Shown here one piece after another: positions 1 through 12,498 of a DNA stretch of 64,000 nucleotides. A model generated the notes under the pieces. That model was not told the DNA's origin. It was given only the letters and a program-made list of their open reading frames with translations, and searched no databases. The translations under genes and the position numbers were made by a program. The number at the start of each line of letters is the position of its first letter. Position 1 is the stretch's first letter. Origin of the DNA: Scatophagus argus (Eukaryota; Chordata; Actinopteri; Scatophagidae). The DNA is taken from assembly GCF_020382885.2 (NCBI RefSeq), contig NC_058494.1:14216001-14280000 (forward strand). The letters are read 5' to 3'.

Positions 1-309
1 ACCTGCAAAGTAGGAAAATATCCTGTGTGACTGTACCAAATTCTTCTTGACCTGACTCCCCCCCGATCAAAACTGACCTTTTATACTGCCTCCCTCTGTC
101 CTGTCACTAAATTATTCCAGCCCGCCCATCCGTCTACCTCCCTGAAATCTCTTCATGACACTTCTAAACTTAATCTAACTTTTCAGTTGTCCCTGACATG
201 ATTATAACTGGAGGAGTTTTTATTTTCTGTTTCATCTCTCTGAACATTGATGTGCCCTCCTTAACCCCATTTGAACAAAGAAGATCATACCACAAATGAC
301 ATGCGAAGG

Positions 310-350
<41 letters not shown>

Positions 351-1216
351 ATATATGCCTGTATGTTTGGATCATAAACAGCATTTATGAACAGGGTTTG
401 GGTCACGTTGTTTGTGTTTAAGCAAGGCTATTACATTTCGAGAAATGAAAAACTTGCAGACTTCTTACGTGATATTATCGTTTCTCTTTTCTGATGAGAT
501 GCACTAAAGGATGCAGTCATGTTCTGCTTGCCATGTCCACCTTGTGATCGGATGTACTACTTTTAAGATGCATCGTTCCGACTTTACTGTACATGAGAAG
601 ATATTACATCAAGCAGTGACCCTGAAGTGGTTTAACTGTGCATGCTGTACTGCAGTACAAACCAAACCTAATTCAGTCTGACAGAACAGTCCTGCATTGA
701 ATTCCTACCTTCATAAAGTTTATACTGTTCTGTTTTGTTGAAAGTATTTGAAAGCAGGAGGTGTCATCTTTCTGGTCCGTTAGGAGGCTGTGGTTAGTGG
801 TGCTGCAGAACAGTATTGTGCTGAAGACATTCAGGTACAATGTCTGCCTTGTTCTTGTTCACTCTGCCTTTCAGCCACAGTGAATAGTGGGAAAGGGGTT
901 ACAGCAGGACGGGAGGGAGTGGCTGCATGTGGGAGTCAGGTAACTGGGACAAGCGGGAAGGTCTGAGGGCCTCTGGTGGACAGGTAGATGAATGGCAGTG
1001 GCTGAGCCTGGGAACGTGGCTGAAGTTGTTTATTTTGTCCAAACAGGAGCCCAAGCCTCAAAATGATTAGAAGTAAATGAAAATTAAATGCCTTTGCATG
1101 AAAACAACTTGTTCACAGTAGCTGTCAATTAATTTTCTGTTAACTATTTGTATAAAATATACTTCTATATACTGTTGGGTAGTTTAATTTAGTGCAAAAC
1201 ATATTCTTTCTATGTC
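1..1216. other. Intergenic, no gene recognised
   Basis: I see no supported coding exon here. The stretch has a pyrimidine-rich start, one long TG microsatellite (312-349) and otherwise mixed AT-rich sequence. The short reading frames present are not bordered by convincing splice sites and show no family resemblance. It could be the 3' UTR or last intron of a gene that starts to the left of the window, but nothing shows this. Confidence 0.5.
312..349. repeat. (TG)n microsatellite
   Basis: An uninterrupted run of about 19 TG dinucleotides. It makes a spurious Thr/His-rich open frame on the minus strand. Confidence 0.97.
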
Positions 1217-1440
1217 AAAGTGTGCAAAAATCTTATCCTGTAAAGTAACTGAACCTGTCAAATGATGTAGTGAAGTAAAATGTACAATATTTACATCTGA
1301 AATGTAATGAAGTAGGACTTGAAAGCAGCATGGAAAAGAAATACTAAAGTAAGGTATCTCAAATTTGTACATAATTACAATACTTGAGAAAATCTACTCA
1401 CTGCTAGATACATTCCACTAAACAGTACCAGTTTGAGTAC
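1217..1440. repeat. AT-rich interspersed repeat, 'acttaagta' type
   Basis: The segment resembles a repeat very common in percomorph genomes. Its recurring words are taaagtaact, gtagtgaagtaaa, gtacaatattt, ctgaaatgtaatgaagtag and tacttgagaaaat. Related relics lie at 23.87-25.2 kb and 28.37-28.96 kb. I recognise the family from memory and cannot give its superfamily. Confidence 0.6.
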
Positions 1441-1618
1441 AAAGTAAAAGTAATGTCAGTGTCAGCATCACTGACTCATGCATTAGGGCTTAGATCTTTT
1501 ATTTTATTTTATTTTTGTTGTCATGTGATAACCAAGAATCTACAGTTGTGCTTTATTCTAATAATACTGACTGTGATAAAACCATTGTTTTGTTTTATTT
1601 GTTTGTTTGTTTTTATAG

Positions 1619-1717
1619 ATACAGGAAGATACCATCGCATGGGACTCTTCGCACATCCCCCATAACTCACCCCATCAGAGGGAGAAGAGGGAGTCATGCT
1701 ATGTTAATCCCTCTGAG
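1619..1717 (+). other. Exon-like open segment, gene unknown
   Basis: The segment is 99 bases long. It follows a long T-rich tract ending in tatag and is followed by a good donor, GAG|gtaaat. One frame is open for 33 codons, starts and ends in phase 0, and reads IQEDTIAWDSSH at first and ESCYVNPSE at the end. YVNP would fit an SH2/Grb2-type tyrosine motif. An in-frame TAG sits directly before the acceptor, as expected for an exon. The same frame also stays open for more than 50 codons beyond the donor. I cannot assign it to a gene. It could be a late exon of a gene to the left, or chance. Confidence 0.25.
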
Positions 1718-1829
1718 GTAAATTTTGTACATTTTTTTAAAACATTTTGTTATTTAGACACTTGCAGGTCCACACTCTGTAGGGTCCAGAGCCAAGTCAG
1801 GAAGCTGTTGGACAGGACATCCACGCTAA

Positions 1830-2899
1830 ACACCACAGTGGATCTCATCTGTCACATTTATTTTTGTATCTTGTATCACAGTACTAATGGCTCATTTTCA
1901 TAAGAGCCCTCCTGGGAAGGCTGCAAGTTAGCATTCACTGTAAACACTGTGACATTTACACTGGACAGCTGTGTCAGTCTGTCTGTGTGTATATTGTACA
2001 AATATTAAAATAATGGTTCCACTATTGGATGATAATAATCACACTGAAAACAATTCAATGGATGGGACTGGGGCCTCATTTAGCCTGTAAAATTTTTCTT
2101 AGGCTTAGCTGAACTTAGTCTGAGGATCATTACTGACAGCGTGCTCATGTTTGATTCATAAAAAAATTCTGAGCATTAAAATCTTAATCAGTTTCTGTGA
2201 ATCCCATTTGTAAGTTACACAGTCAAACTGACAGCACCTTCCTTATGAGATGCCAGCAGTGAGGAAGAAGAGCACACAGTGATGGCAGACGAGACTGAGG
2301 CCAGGCAACATGTACTGTTTGGTGGACTCAATGAATCAATCAGGTGGGGGCAGAGAGACAGAACTGTGCCTGATATTTAAAAAAAAAAAAAAAAAAAGGT
2401 TTCGCTTAAGAATTCGGTATGAAGATATTAAAGAATGTATTCTGTACAAAATAATGATAGTGGATCTGGTAGCACCTCACATCTTTAATTCCTATCACAT
2501 TGCTCATAAAGTTCATGCAAAGTTCTCCACAGGCTTGGACACATATGCTTCCCAAACTGGAACAGCCATACAATGACCAGCAGGAAAATCACTTAAGGCA
2601 GGTGTGGACTTTGCTTAGAGATAACAACATTTTCGTGTCAAAGCCAGGTTTTATAAATAACTCCTTATACATGGTTTTCTACTTAAGTCCTATGACTACA
2701 ACATCGTAAGTCTGTTTTATAAATTAGGCCCCCGAATATCTTTTTATTTCTGCATTTCACAAATGTTAAACTGGATGATATGTTAAGTAACAACCCAAAT
2801 AAACTTTCCCAACTTCTGTTCTACTCTTCTTCTATTCAGCTGAATTCTCCATGTCTGCAGTTGTCAATCAGAAGCTGTGACTAACAGAATTATCTTAAG
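1830..2899. other. Intergenic, no gene recognised
   Basis: AT-rich sequence without a supported exon. It includes a run of 19 A at 2379-2397 preceded by mixed sequence, which may be the tail of an old retroposed element, though no source was recognised. Confidence 0.4.
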
Positions 2900-3175
2900 A
2901 CTGACAATAAGATGGCTGACTGAAATGATTTGGTTGTACATTTATTTCAAAATACCACTGTTGGTTTATAAAGCACTGAACAGTTTTAGTCAGGCTAAAA
3001 GACATTTGTGGTCTTACGCACTGTACATATGCAGGCCTGCTTACCGTCCCCAGAGACAAACCTCAACATGGAGAAGCAGAATTCAGCTTTTATGCTGCCC
3101 ACATCCTGGATCAAACTCCCAGAAAGGTTGAAGTATGTCATGTCTCACTGTGCTGGTCATTCTTTAACTGTTATT
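2900..3175 (+). mobile_element. Decayed LINE 3' fragment (reverse transcriptase C-terminal region)
   Basis: Plus-strand frames contain YFKIPLLVYKALN followed by AYRPQRQTS, and in another frame LTVPRDKPQ. This is the order seen near the end of many fish LINE ORF2 proteins (pattern ILLLVYKALNG, then LTVPRxRxK, then a WNSLP-like block, here SWIKLPERL). The pieces lie in different frames, so the copy is frameshifted and dead. The clade (L2, CR1 or Rex1-like) cannot be settled by eye. Confidence 0.65.
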
Positions 3176-3539
3176 ATTAAGTTTTACTCTTATTATTAAC
3201 TCCTTATGGATTTTTAGCTCTGTGTTTTTTTCTTTTCTTTTGCTTGTTTCTCTTTTTTTCAGGGGGCTGTTGCCCTGTGTTTATTTTATATCTTATCTTA
3301 ATGAGTTTGAAGTGCACTTTTTTAAAATTTTATTTCCTCACACTAAGCTTTCTCCTCTTGTTCTTAGGTATACTACCATTACCATTTTACAGTGTTTCTT
3401 TGTGAAAGGGAGCTACGAACTTCTCAGCCTGTTGTACTAATAACCTATCAGGCCCTCTGCTGGTTAAAGATTATAGTTCAAAGAAGCGCTTCACACTCTT
3501 CATGCTGGGCTGTGTTATGGTAGCACTGGGTAAAAGGCA

Positions 3540-3767
3540 AGACCCGCCTTGTATCCATCGTGATTGGTCCAGACTGTGTGGCACCGTATGTCCGTTTGTC
3601 CAATAGTAGCTTCAGCTGGTGTCACGTGGTTTTTCAACACCCGGAAGACATTGATAACGATTCAATCCGGCGTTGCCTACAAGTTTGGTTGTAACAGCCA
3701 AATTGGTTTCTTATTATTTAAAAAACATTTTATTTTCACCGGTTGCTCAGCAGATTTGTTCTCCAAG
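3540..3767 (+). promoter_or_regulatory. Probable promoter and 5' UTR of SERHL copy A
   Basis: The stretch directly upstream of the copy A start codon holds an inverted CCAAT box (ATTGG, 3563-3567), a direct CCAAT box (3600-3604) and a palindromic E-box CACGTG (3623-3628). No TATA box is evident. The CACGTG site is shared with the promoter of copy B. The start site is not defined by sequence alone. Confidence 0.5.
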
Positions 3768-6700
3768 ATGATGCAGACTTTGAAAGGCATCAGACACCTG
3801 CAGTCCAGCACAGTAAAACAAGCAGGTAAATATAAACGTTAGGAGAAGAGACAGGTGAAATGAAAAGTGATTACATCATTTGTAAAGTTCGTGAATAAGC
3901 AACACACTGTGCAAAAATAGTACGACATTTTATAATAGAGGGCTCATGATTTTCTTTTCAATAGTTTAAGTCATTTTTTAATGTAAAAATGCCAAACATC
4001 TGTTGGCTCCAGCTTCTCAAAAGGGAACAGTCTACTTTCTCTGTCTCATGTCAATGTAAATTAAAATATTTTGCAGTTTTGACATCTTGCTCAAGGTCCA
4101 ACAAATGTAATAAATTAACAATAGTCTCTAATAATTAAGAGATTAATTGACAGTGAGAATCATGAGAATCCAAAAATAATGTTTCTACTAAGTCCGCCTC
4201 AGTTTCCCACAGCTAAGTTGTCATGTTACTTATTTTCTCTCTCAAAATCATTCAGTTTTTTAAATCATGATAGCGTAAAAAAGCAGCAAATTCTCTGGTT
4301 GAAGAAGCTTCGATGTCTGTGTATTGATTAAATATTTAATCAGCTAATTGTTCCGGTACAAAACAAACATTTTCTCAGCAAATATTGGTCACAAAGTTAT
4401 TCTGGTTAAGAGTAGCTTTAGACACACAAAACCTGTTTTTTACTGAAAGAGAGCAGGTGCGTATTTCCCTTTATATTACCGAGTCTGACAAAGGGAGACG
4501 ATAGAGGAGGTTATAAGGCCTTGCATGAGTGTGATATGTGTCCAGTTTCAGAGCTCTCTGTGCCCGTCCCCTGGGGAGAGATCAGAGGTAAAGTGTGGGG
4601 TCCTGACCACGGTCATCCTGTGCTGTGTGTGCACGGCTGGGCTGACAACTGTGGTACATTCAACACCCTCATTCCCCTTCTACCCAAAGGTAATTGCTGT
4701 CTTGGTAAACTGGAGATCTCATGTAAACCTTAACACCCACTGATGGGGAGGCTGAACTGTCTTCACTTTCCCCTCCTCTGATTTTCTTGTACACATAGCA
4801 TACATCAACACGTTTGGCTACTCCTGCGGTCACTCACGCAGGCTTAGACTTTGTCTCAGGAATGTGTTTGTGTGTCCAGTGCAGTTGTTTCTTGCAGGTG
4901 CTGTAGCTTAGCTGTTTGAGCAGCTACCTCTCATGCAGAAAAGACAAGGGTGTGGATCTTCCTCTGGCCTGCATGCATATTGTTTGATAATGATATTACT
5001 AACACTGACATTTTAAAAGACACAGACATTACCATTGTTGTTGGTTGATTGCTGTATTTGGTTTTGTTTTGTTTTCCTTAGTCAGAATCAGATGTGCTTC
5101 AATATTTATTTCCTTAAAGACTTAGTATGGCAGTTTACTTGGTGACACTCAGTCCATCTGTCTGTCCTTCCTCTCAGAGTGCAGATATGTGGCGGTGGAC
5201 CTGGCAGGTCATGGTCTGTCATCACATCGTCCACCTGGCGTTTTCTACTCCTTTCCTTCATATGTGATGGATGTTCGCAGAGTCATTGACGGTGTGTGAG
5301 TTGTAATTAGAAGCTTAAAATTATTTTGTTATTAAACTTTTTCCTTTTACACATTTGAAGTGTTGTGCCTCTCAAGGCCCGGTTACTGGCTCTTTTCTGA
5401 AGCTATCAAACAGTACTGTACAGTTTTACCACAAACACCAGGCACCAGCTGAGCTGTCTCCATGACAACCAATAAAATTCCACCCTCTGGACAAGACTGC
5501 TGTTCCTGTTTGTCATTTTAAGTGAAGATTTTTTCAGTCCCAAAAAAAAACAACAAATAACTGAAAACTGAATAATATATAGTATTGTATTGTAAAATTA
5601 TGATGAGTAATATATTTTGACGCTCTAGTGCATATAGACTGTCGTTAAAAGATAGCAGCGATGTTGTCGTTTAAGCTAAAACAGTCTCCATGTCTGGGAT
5701 GAGATACTGAACCTGGTTGATGATCTGTGAAATTAACTCCCACAGCTCTGCAGTGGAATAAATTCTCCATCATAGGTCACAGTATGGGTGAGTGCAGCTT
5801 AACAGCAGAATTAGAGCAACTTGAAATATTTGTGATGTATGTGTAATATTTATGTGTGCATTTTCTTGCTGTTTTATTTCAGGTGGTAACATTGCTGGGC
5901 TGGTAGGTGACAGTGTCAGGACAGGCTGTTTCACCTTGTTGCTATCACACACACACACACACGCTGACTCTGTACAGACTGTCTAGATATGCTGTGTGTC
6001 ATTTGTTGTCCATGCTGTGTTTTCCACAGTTCAGCGCACTGTATCCTGAGATGGTGGATGCTGTCGTACTGCTGGACTCTTATGGATTCCTACCCACAGA
6101 TCTGGTACTTAAACAGAGTACTGTTACTACAGGGTTGTAATTTGTTGTTCATATTGATACATTTTAGTTACTTTGGATTTTCCCTCTTTTGCTCCAGAGG
6201 TAATCATTTATCTTTCAAGCAATGCTTTAAATTGCAGCATGACATTGAACATAGAACTACCAACCAGAAAAATGTCTCTTGGCAAACCTAAATGAGGGTT
6301 GACCCAGATGCCAGACAGTCTTCTTTTAGATGGCTAGAATTAGTTTTGCTGCTGTCATGGTTCTCAACAATACATTTTTTTCTTAGCTTCCTGGACTGGC
6401 ACTCTTGCTGCTTCTCTGAAGTATCCATTCATTCATTGCACTAAACTGACACGACGTGACCTTGAATTCCCAGCATTACACCTACCAAGTGTGAAGTAGA
6501 TCGGATCAGAACTGCTCCTGAGATATTTGGTAGACAGACAGATTCCTTGCATAATAGATTATTTCCTTACTCCGCTTTTGTCCATAGTTTTGAGTTTGCC
6601 TCCTCCTCATCATCTGTGTCTGTTTTCTTGCAGAAAGAAGTGCCTAAAGTGATGAGGCAGGGGTTTGATGGGATGCTTCAGTTTGAAAAAAAGTCAGAAG

Positions 6701-8258
6701 AGATGAAGACAAAAGTTTACACTTATGAAAACGCAGTAGAGAGGTGTGACACCTTCCTATTTATGGTGTTTAAAAGCTACTCAACTTTCACTTCATCGAG
6801 TAATATTGCACGTACAACTGTTGTCTAACAAGGCCTTTTATTTCGTCCAGGCTGCTAGCTGCAAACCCGACTCTGTCTGAGCAGTCTGTGCGCGTCCTTT
6901 TAGAGCGAGGTCTCATCAAAGTTGATGGAGGTACAGCTTTACCGTCCTCCTCCCTGATCATATGTTTAATATAGATGCTCTGCAGAGGAAAAATAAGTTC
7001 ACTCTCTGAATAATCTCACTTTGTTTTTACTCTTATACCCAAAGTGTGATATATTTTTCCCTTACAGGAGTAGTGTTCTCCCGAGATTTTCGTATTAATC
7101 TGGTAAGTCAGTGCTGAATGGCAACTCTTCACTTTGCCTTTTTTATTTATCCCAAAGGTGTCTTATGTAGCTCATAAAATACATATGCAGTATGTTTTAT
7201 TCTATGTTTTCAGAAAAACATAGTGCGCATCAGTTTGGAGCAGAGTCTGGAGATGCAGTCGAGGATACAAGCCTCTATTCTAGTTGTTTTGTAAGATATT
7301 CATCCACCTCACATTTCTATTTTACATGCACAGTGCAAGCAGATTTTATTCCATGCTAAACATACACAAAATCCTTCTGTTTGTCTTTCCAGAGCTGAAG
7401 ATGGCTTTGAGAAAATATTTGCTGAACAAGATCAAAGGAAATTTGTATCAGCACTTCTCCAGGCCTACAGGGACAGAAATGTGAGTGTATTTTTGCAGTT
7501 GTGGTTGTGTAAAGCAGGTACACGAGCATCTTGGTGCTTATTTTTAGCCATTAAGTCTGTGTGTGTAATTGTGCCTTGTAGACAGACAGTGCCACAGATG
7601 CAAAATTAGCAGAGTAGAACAAGCTGAAAGTCTCAGAGGCAGCACAATTATTATAGCTGTGACCCTCGACACTGACCTACATGCAGCAACTCGGTCAAGT
7701 GCTGCTGATGGGAGGGAAACCAGAGGACCATCTCCAGTGATGGTCTCTTTCTAATTATCTTTTAATTGTTGTCCATGGGCTTCTGTAAATCTCACTAACC
7801 TTCTTATTATAAAGTAACCCTGATCCTTGTCTCAAACATTGTAGCAGTTGGACCTGGTAAGGCCTTGAAAAGACCTTGAATTAGAAGGTCTTTAAGAAGG
7901 TATGGGAACTCTGCAGCTGTTGCCTACACTGCCACAACCAAATGGCAGACAGACACAGTTGGTGGCGAGCTGAGAACCATGGTGGAGAATTTAACAGTAT
8001 TCACCTCATCATGTTAAACCAGTCAAGTTCACAACTTGTTATTGCCACCGCCAAGTGGCCAAAAAGAATTAGTGCAGGTAAAAATGTTCCACTTGTCTCT
8101 TCCAGCACATGGTGGTGACTGTCCCCGGCGATCATCACATCCATCTGAATAATGCTGCAGTCGTTGCTCCACTTGTGTCTGACTTCCTGCAGACCAAAGT
8201 GCTGTCACAGTCAGCCAAACCACCAGGTGAACAGAGTTCAGAGTTTTCAAAGTTATAA
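3768..8258 (+). CDS. serhl: Serine hydrolase-like protein, copy A (12 exons)
   Basis: Putative alpha/beta-hydrolase of the SERHL/SERHL2 family; the substrate of the family is unknown. Exons by splice sites and phase: 3768-3825, 4546-4689, 5178-5291, 5746-5787, 5883-5902, 6030-6104, 6634-6743, 6851-6930, 7068-7102, 7214-7290, 7393-7480, 8106-8258, giving 331 residues. The oxyanion loop LCVHGWADN is near residues 46-54, the nucleophile elbow GHSMGG has Ser118, and the catalytic His is probably His291 in VPGDHHIHL. VSELSVPVPWG closely matches the start of human SERHL as I remember it. The N-terminal leader is basic (MMQTLKGIRH) and the last residues are EFSKL, a canonical C-terminal peroxisomal signal. 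No frameshift or stop is seen. The start is chosen because its exon gives the right phase and has A at -3. Confidence 0.88.
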
Positions 8259-11200
8259 CAAACTTTTTTTTTTTTTTTTTTTGGCCTTAACTCTACAACA
8301 AGTTCTTGAAATAATATTGTACAGAAACATGCCTCTTATTACATGTGGTGAACTCCTGAATTATTTAATGTATTTTAATCAATATTAATGTGTGCTCGTT
8401 GATTTGAGTGCCAGTGGCCCTGTCAGCACTGTACGCCATTTATCACACCAAGCTGTTTGCAGATTTTGTATAAATCAGTGAAGAGGGAGTGTTGAGTTAG
8501 ATGGATATACAGCAAAGCCAGCAAACATGTGGTTTTGGTTTTGTATCTTGTGTTTTTTTGATCCACTGAATAGGTGTCTTTCTCAACCAGGTTCATTTAC
8601 TTCAGTGAATTCATATTAAGTCTGAATTTGTCATTTGTTTTCATTGTGCTGACAGAAGTCAGCAGCAGGCTTACTGTATGCAGTATTAGCTGTATTTAAA
8701 CAGGAATGACATATCCTGTAATTTTGAAAGTCACAGTAAAATGTTACATGAAAATGTATGATGATGGTATGGTAAAGTGAGATACAAAAGCTTAAACGAG
8801 TATTCCACTAATTTTGCGTTGCACTCCTTTGAAATTGTTGGACAGGTTTTTTTTTTTTCAAAAAAAACAAAAAAATGTCAAAGTTGATGCAGAAGAACCA
8901 GAGATGATTGTCTTTTTTTAAAAAATGCCATTCTTCTTCCTTGTCAAAACCTGGCGTCAGCAGCTTTACCCACAATGCCACTCATCCACCATTAGTTCAT
9001 TTATACATTTTATTTTATATGTAACATAAAAGTATGAGATTCCATAGTCAAGCCCCACTACTGGACAAAAATTCAGGTTAAATATTTAATTTGGAATCCT
9101 ACCAGAATTTGACAAGCACACGTCATTTCGGCTGAAGTCTCACTCGCACCATGATGGGAGGCTCCTGTACGACTCTTCTCGGTGTTGTGTGCAGGTGGTG
9201 TTTTCAGGCTGCTGAGCTGCAGGTTTATTTGCAGTAGGCAGTGGTCGTATCGCCGCGTACCTCCTGCCTTTGATGGATGTTTGAAATGCACTGTGGCGCG
9301 TTGGATTCCTTAGATGTCTGCTGCTGGCTGTTAATATTTTAGTAGTTGCACACTTTCCCTCAAGTGTGTGTGTCCTCATGTTTAATTTCAAAAGTTAGTG
9401 AGCTGAGGGACGAAAGGCTGTCGTTCTTCCCACATCACAGTGAAAGCAGATGTGGAATCTGGACTCGAGTACTGTAACGCAGGGTTATTTGTTATAAACC
9501 TATGAAAGTACAATTCCTTAAGTCTTAAGAAACACCTTAAGCTTTGATCACCTTAGTATTAAGTATCTTTGGTGGCAGACTTGGGTTGTCTGAGGGGTGA
9601 GGGAGAACACAAACCTGAAGCACCAGCTGCATGTGGTGAGAGGAAACGTCATGCGGAAAGTCATGTTGCATTTATGGTGAAACAGTTTGTATGTTTCTGT
9701 CTTGCTTTGGCTCAGGATTAGGCTTCTGATAACTAAACTAAACCTGAAAACACCAAACCAGTTAAACAGTGGGACTGTAGGGGAAAGGTGTAGAAAACAG
9801 AGCCTCTTAAGAGTAATGACTAATTTAAAATATGTGTGGGTGTTATGAACAAACTTCGTATCCTGATCAGCATTACAGATTCAAAAAACAAAACAGAATG
9901 TATTATTGTTAATATTATTATCATATTTAAGTTCTCATAAATTGTCACATTTCCGAATTACACATGAAAGACTGTAACATTGTTTGATAATATGAATAAA
10001 TATTTAGAAATCTTGTCTTATGTTTAATGTACTTCATGTGTGTGCATGTGGTGATGGTGGCTCTGTGACCTGCTCTGCAGCCCCTTCATGCCTTTCAGCT
10101 GTCTCTCCATCTATAAAAAGTCTCACCATAAAACTTCCTTTTTGATTTTCACTCGTCTGACCTTGTCCTCTGTGGCTGCTGCTTGGCCATCTCTCCTTCT
10201 GCACGATGTGAATACACAGATTTGCTGTCCCTCTCGCTGCCCCCTTAGACTCGTCCTGTGCACAAGTATAAACAGCACTGTCAGCCCAAGCCTCTTTATT
10301 TGTTTCTCATTTACAGAGCCAGGGCTTCGTGCAAACAGCCAATGGACTCTGAGAAGATATTTGCTGCTTCTGCCAAAAGGTTTACTGGGTCAGAATTGAT
10401 GGCCCCACCTTTAACATCACTGATCTGTTGGTATATTTTGGGGGGTATATGAAAAAAAAAATTATTTAAAGGTCCAGGCTGTAGACTTTAGTGGCATCTA
10501 ACAGTGTGAAATGAAAGCCACTTGTCTCACCCTGTGGTGGCTACTAAGAAACCACAGGCCATTTTGTAGTCAGTTTGTCCATTCTGGGCTACTGTAGGAA
10601 CACAGTGGATGATGGAAAACATAATGATTCCCATTTTCAGGTGATTATGCACTAATAAACGTTTAACGTGATAAACCTTTGACGTTCAGTCACACAAAGA
10701 TGGACATTGGAGCTGCTAAGTAGAAAGATGGCATTTAGCCGTGTCTCTTTTTTCTAAGTTTCTGAGTTCTAATTACATTTTAAAGCTTACACAACCAACA
10801 ACAGCAATATTATAAACACTACAAATCTGAATAATCCAACAGGGTGGGGCAGCTGGTAAAAACATGGAGTGATTCCAAGTCACTAAGATGAATGAGATTT
10901 ATGTAGGGAGAATTTATAAATGTTTGCTGATGCTATTGTGCTGACCTTGTTTACGTTGCTTCAATAAAATTCAACATGTTTTCATTTTTATTAGCTGGCT
11001 CCCCTACAATATAAATGACTGACAGAAATTAAACAAGTTTACACGCTTGGGGGGGTTGTGAATGTTTTCAGCTTTTGAGAGCCACCGATCAAATTCGGGG
11101 CTTTTTAAAGATTTCCAAAGGAAGGATTTTCAGCAGATTGAGTCTTTGAAGGTGCGTACTATAGAAGAACAAGTCTTGCCCTACTTCTGATCTAACCTGT

Positions 11201-11657
11201 GTTTCACAAGCCTCTTTTCCACTGAGGATTTCTTTGTTTGGTCTTTATAAGAAGCTGAAACATAATCCTGGAGAATTCTGACCCTATTCTAACACCTATC
11301 TGCACCTGTACCAGAGTACTGGACTGTAACAGAGACATAGTCTATCTTTACAGATAGACGTGTCATCAAACCCTAATGTGAGGTGTAGTTATTAATTGCA
11401 AACAATCTAAGCCCTATTGCTTATTGTTTTTTGGTACACTTCCCACCCAACTGCCACATCATGCATCTGTGTTAACCAATGATGATCAAGGACCACCAAG
11501 GGCAAAGAAGCAACGTAATGGACAATGAATCACATTACGAATTTGTGAGTCTCTTTCTGAGAAGCCGAGACTAAACTGGAAGCTTTGAAAGCTGTAGACA
11601 CATGAATATCATCATGTCTAAGTATTTATGTATTTAGTTGCAGCACTAGTTTAAATG
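8259..11657. other. Intergenic between SERHL copies A and B
   Basis: I see no coding exon. The stretch holds a poly-T tract just after the copy A stop codon (about 8265-8282), several A- and T-runs, and a possible late polyadenylation signal AATAAA at 9995-10000. A CT-rich tract near 10070-10320 gives open frames without family resemblance. Confidence 0.5.
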
Positions 11658-12060
11658 TACACTATATAGACAAAAGTATCCTGACATATTTCTTTATGGG
11701 GTTGTTTTTCAGGGCTTGGGCTTGGCCACTTACCTCCAGTGAAGGGAAATCTTAATGCCTCAGCCCACCGAGACATTTTGGACAATTTTATGCTTCCACT
11801 TTGTGGCAACAGTTTCTTTTCTATCCCTTTCTATGACTGTGCCTTAATGCCCAAAGTAAGGTCCATAAAGACATGGTTGGATGCGTTTGGTAGGAAGAAC
11901 TTGACTGGCCCGCACTGTGTGGGCCCATCCAACACCTTTGGGATGAACTGCAACGAAGATTGTGGGCCAGACCTTTTGGTCCAGCATCAGTGTCAGACCT
12001 CACAGATGCTCTACTGCATGAAAGGGGAAAAATTCCCACACAAGAGAGAGCAAGCTTAAA
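11658..12060 (+). mobile_element. Tc1-like DNA transposon remnant, copy 1
   Basis: It begins with a terminal-repeat-like tacactatatagacaaaag and continues with a decayed Tc1-type transposase. Recognisable blocks are VKGNLNASAHRDILD, a YDCAL block where the family has HDCAP, then KVRSIKTWLD. Frameshifts scramble the D-P-N-P-I-E part. The right terminal repeat is missing. The same element type recurs at 46.9, 54.4 and 56.1 kb. Confidence 0.8.
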
Positions 12061-12369
12061 CATGATAGATTATTGACTTTATGAGGTGGGTCTTCTGTCT
12101 TCCTGATGCTGGTTAAGTCGAGCCCTGAAGCCCCGCCCCCACTGCCGTGCAGCGCTTGACCTTTGCTCCCCAGACACCCACCTGCAAAATGTGAAGTAGC
12201 TCGAGATACTTCAAGACAGACAGACAGAGATTTTTTTTTTTTTTTTTGCTTTTGTTTTTAGAAGTGTTGCATAACAGCTGAAGTTCAAGAGTAAAAACAC
12301 TGGGTCTATACAATGATGCAGATACTGGAGGCGCTGCCTGAAAGACGCTACTGAGGGGAACTAAAAGCC
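12061..12369. other. Intergenic, no gene recognised
   Basis: Short spacer between the Tc1 remnant and the copy B promoter. It contains a run of T at about 12231-12247 and no supported exon. Confidence 0.5.
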
Positions 12370-12498
12370 CACGTGCAGTTCCGTCCTGCTCTCCACTACC
12401 GACAACGGAAGTTTAATTAGGCTACTTGGCCAGGGCACGTGTTAACGTATTGTCTGTTATGTTTGTTTAGAGATGCGAGTTAACTTTACGGAGGACAC
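12370..12498 (+). promoter_or_regulatory. Probable promoter/5' UTR of SERHL copy B with two E-boxes and a uORF
   Basis: Two palindromic CACGTG E-boxes (12370-12375 and 12436-12441) lie upstream of the copy B start. They could bind bHLH factors of the USF, MYC/MAX, CLOCK or TFE types. A nine-codon upstream reading frame starts at 12473 with G at -3, and its TGA stop (12500-12502) overlaps the main ATG at 12499 as ATGA. The sequence gtttgtttag just before 12471 could also be a splice acceptor, so the 5' UTR may be spliced. Confidence 0.45.

Noticed and set aside
170-406. Minus-strand open frame with a Thr/His run
   Set aside because: It is produced by the TG microsatellite and has no coding support.
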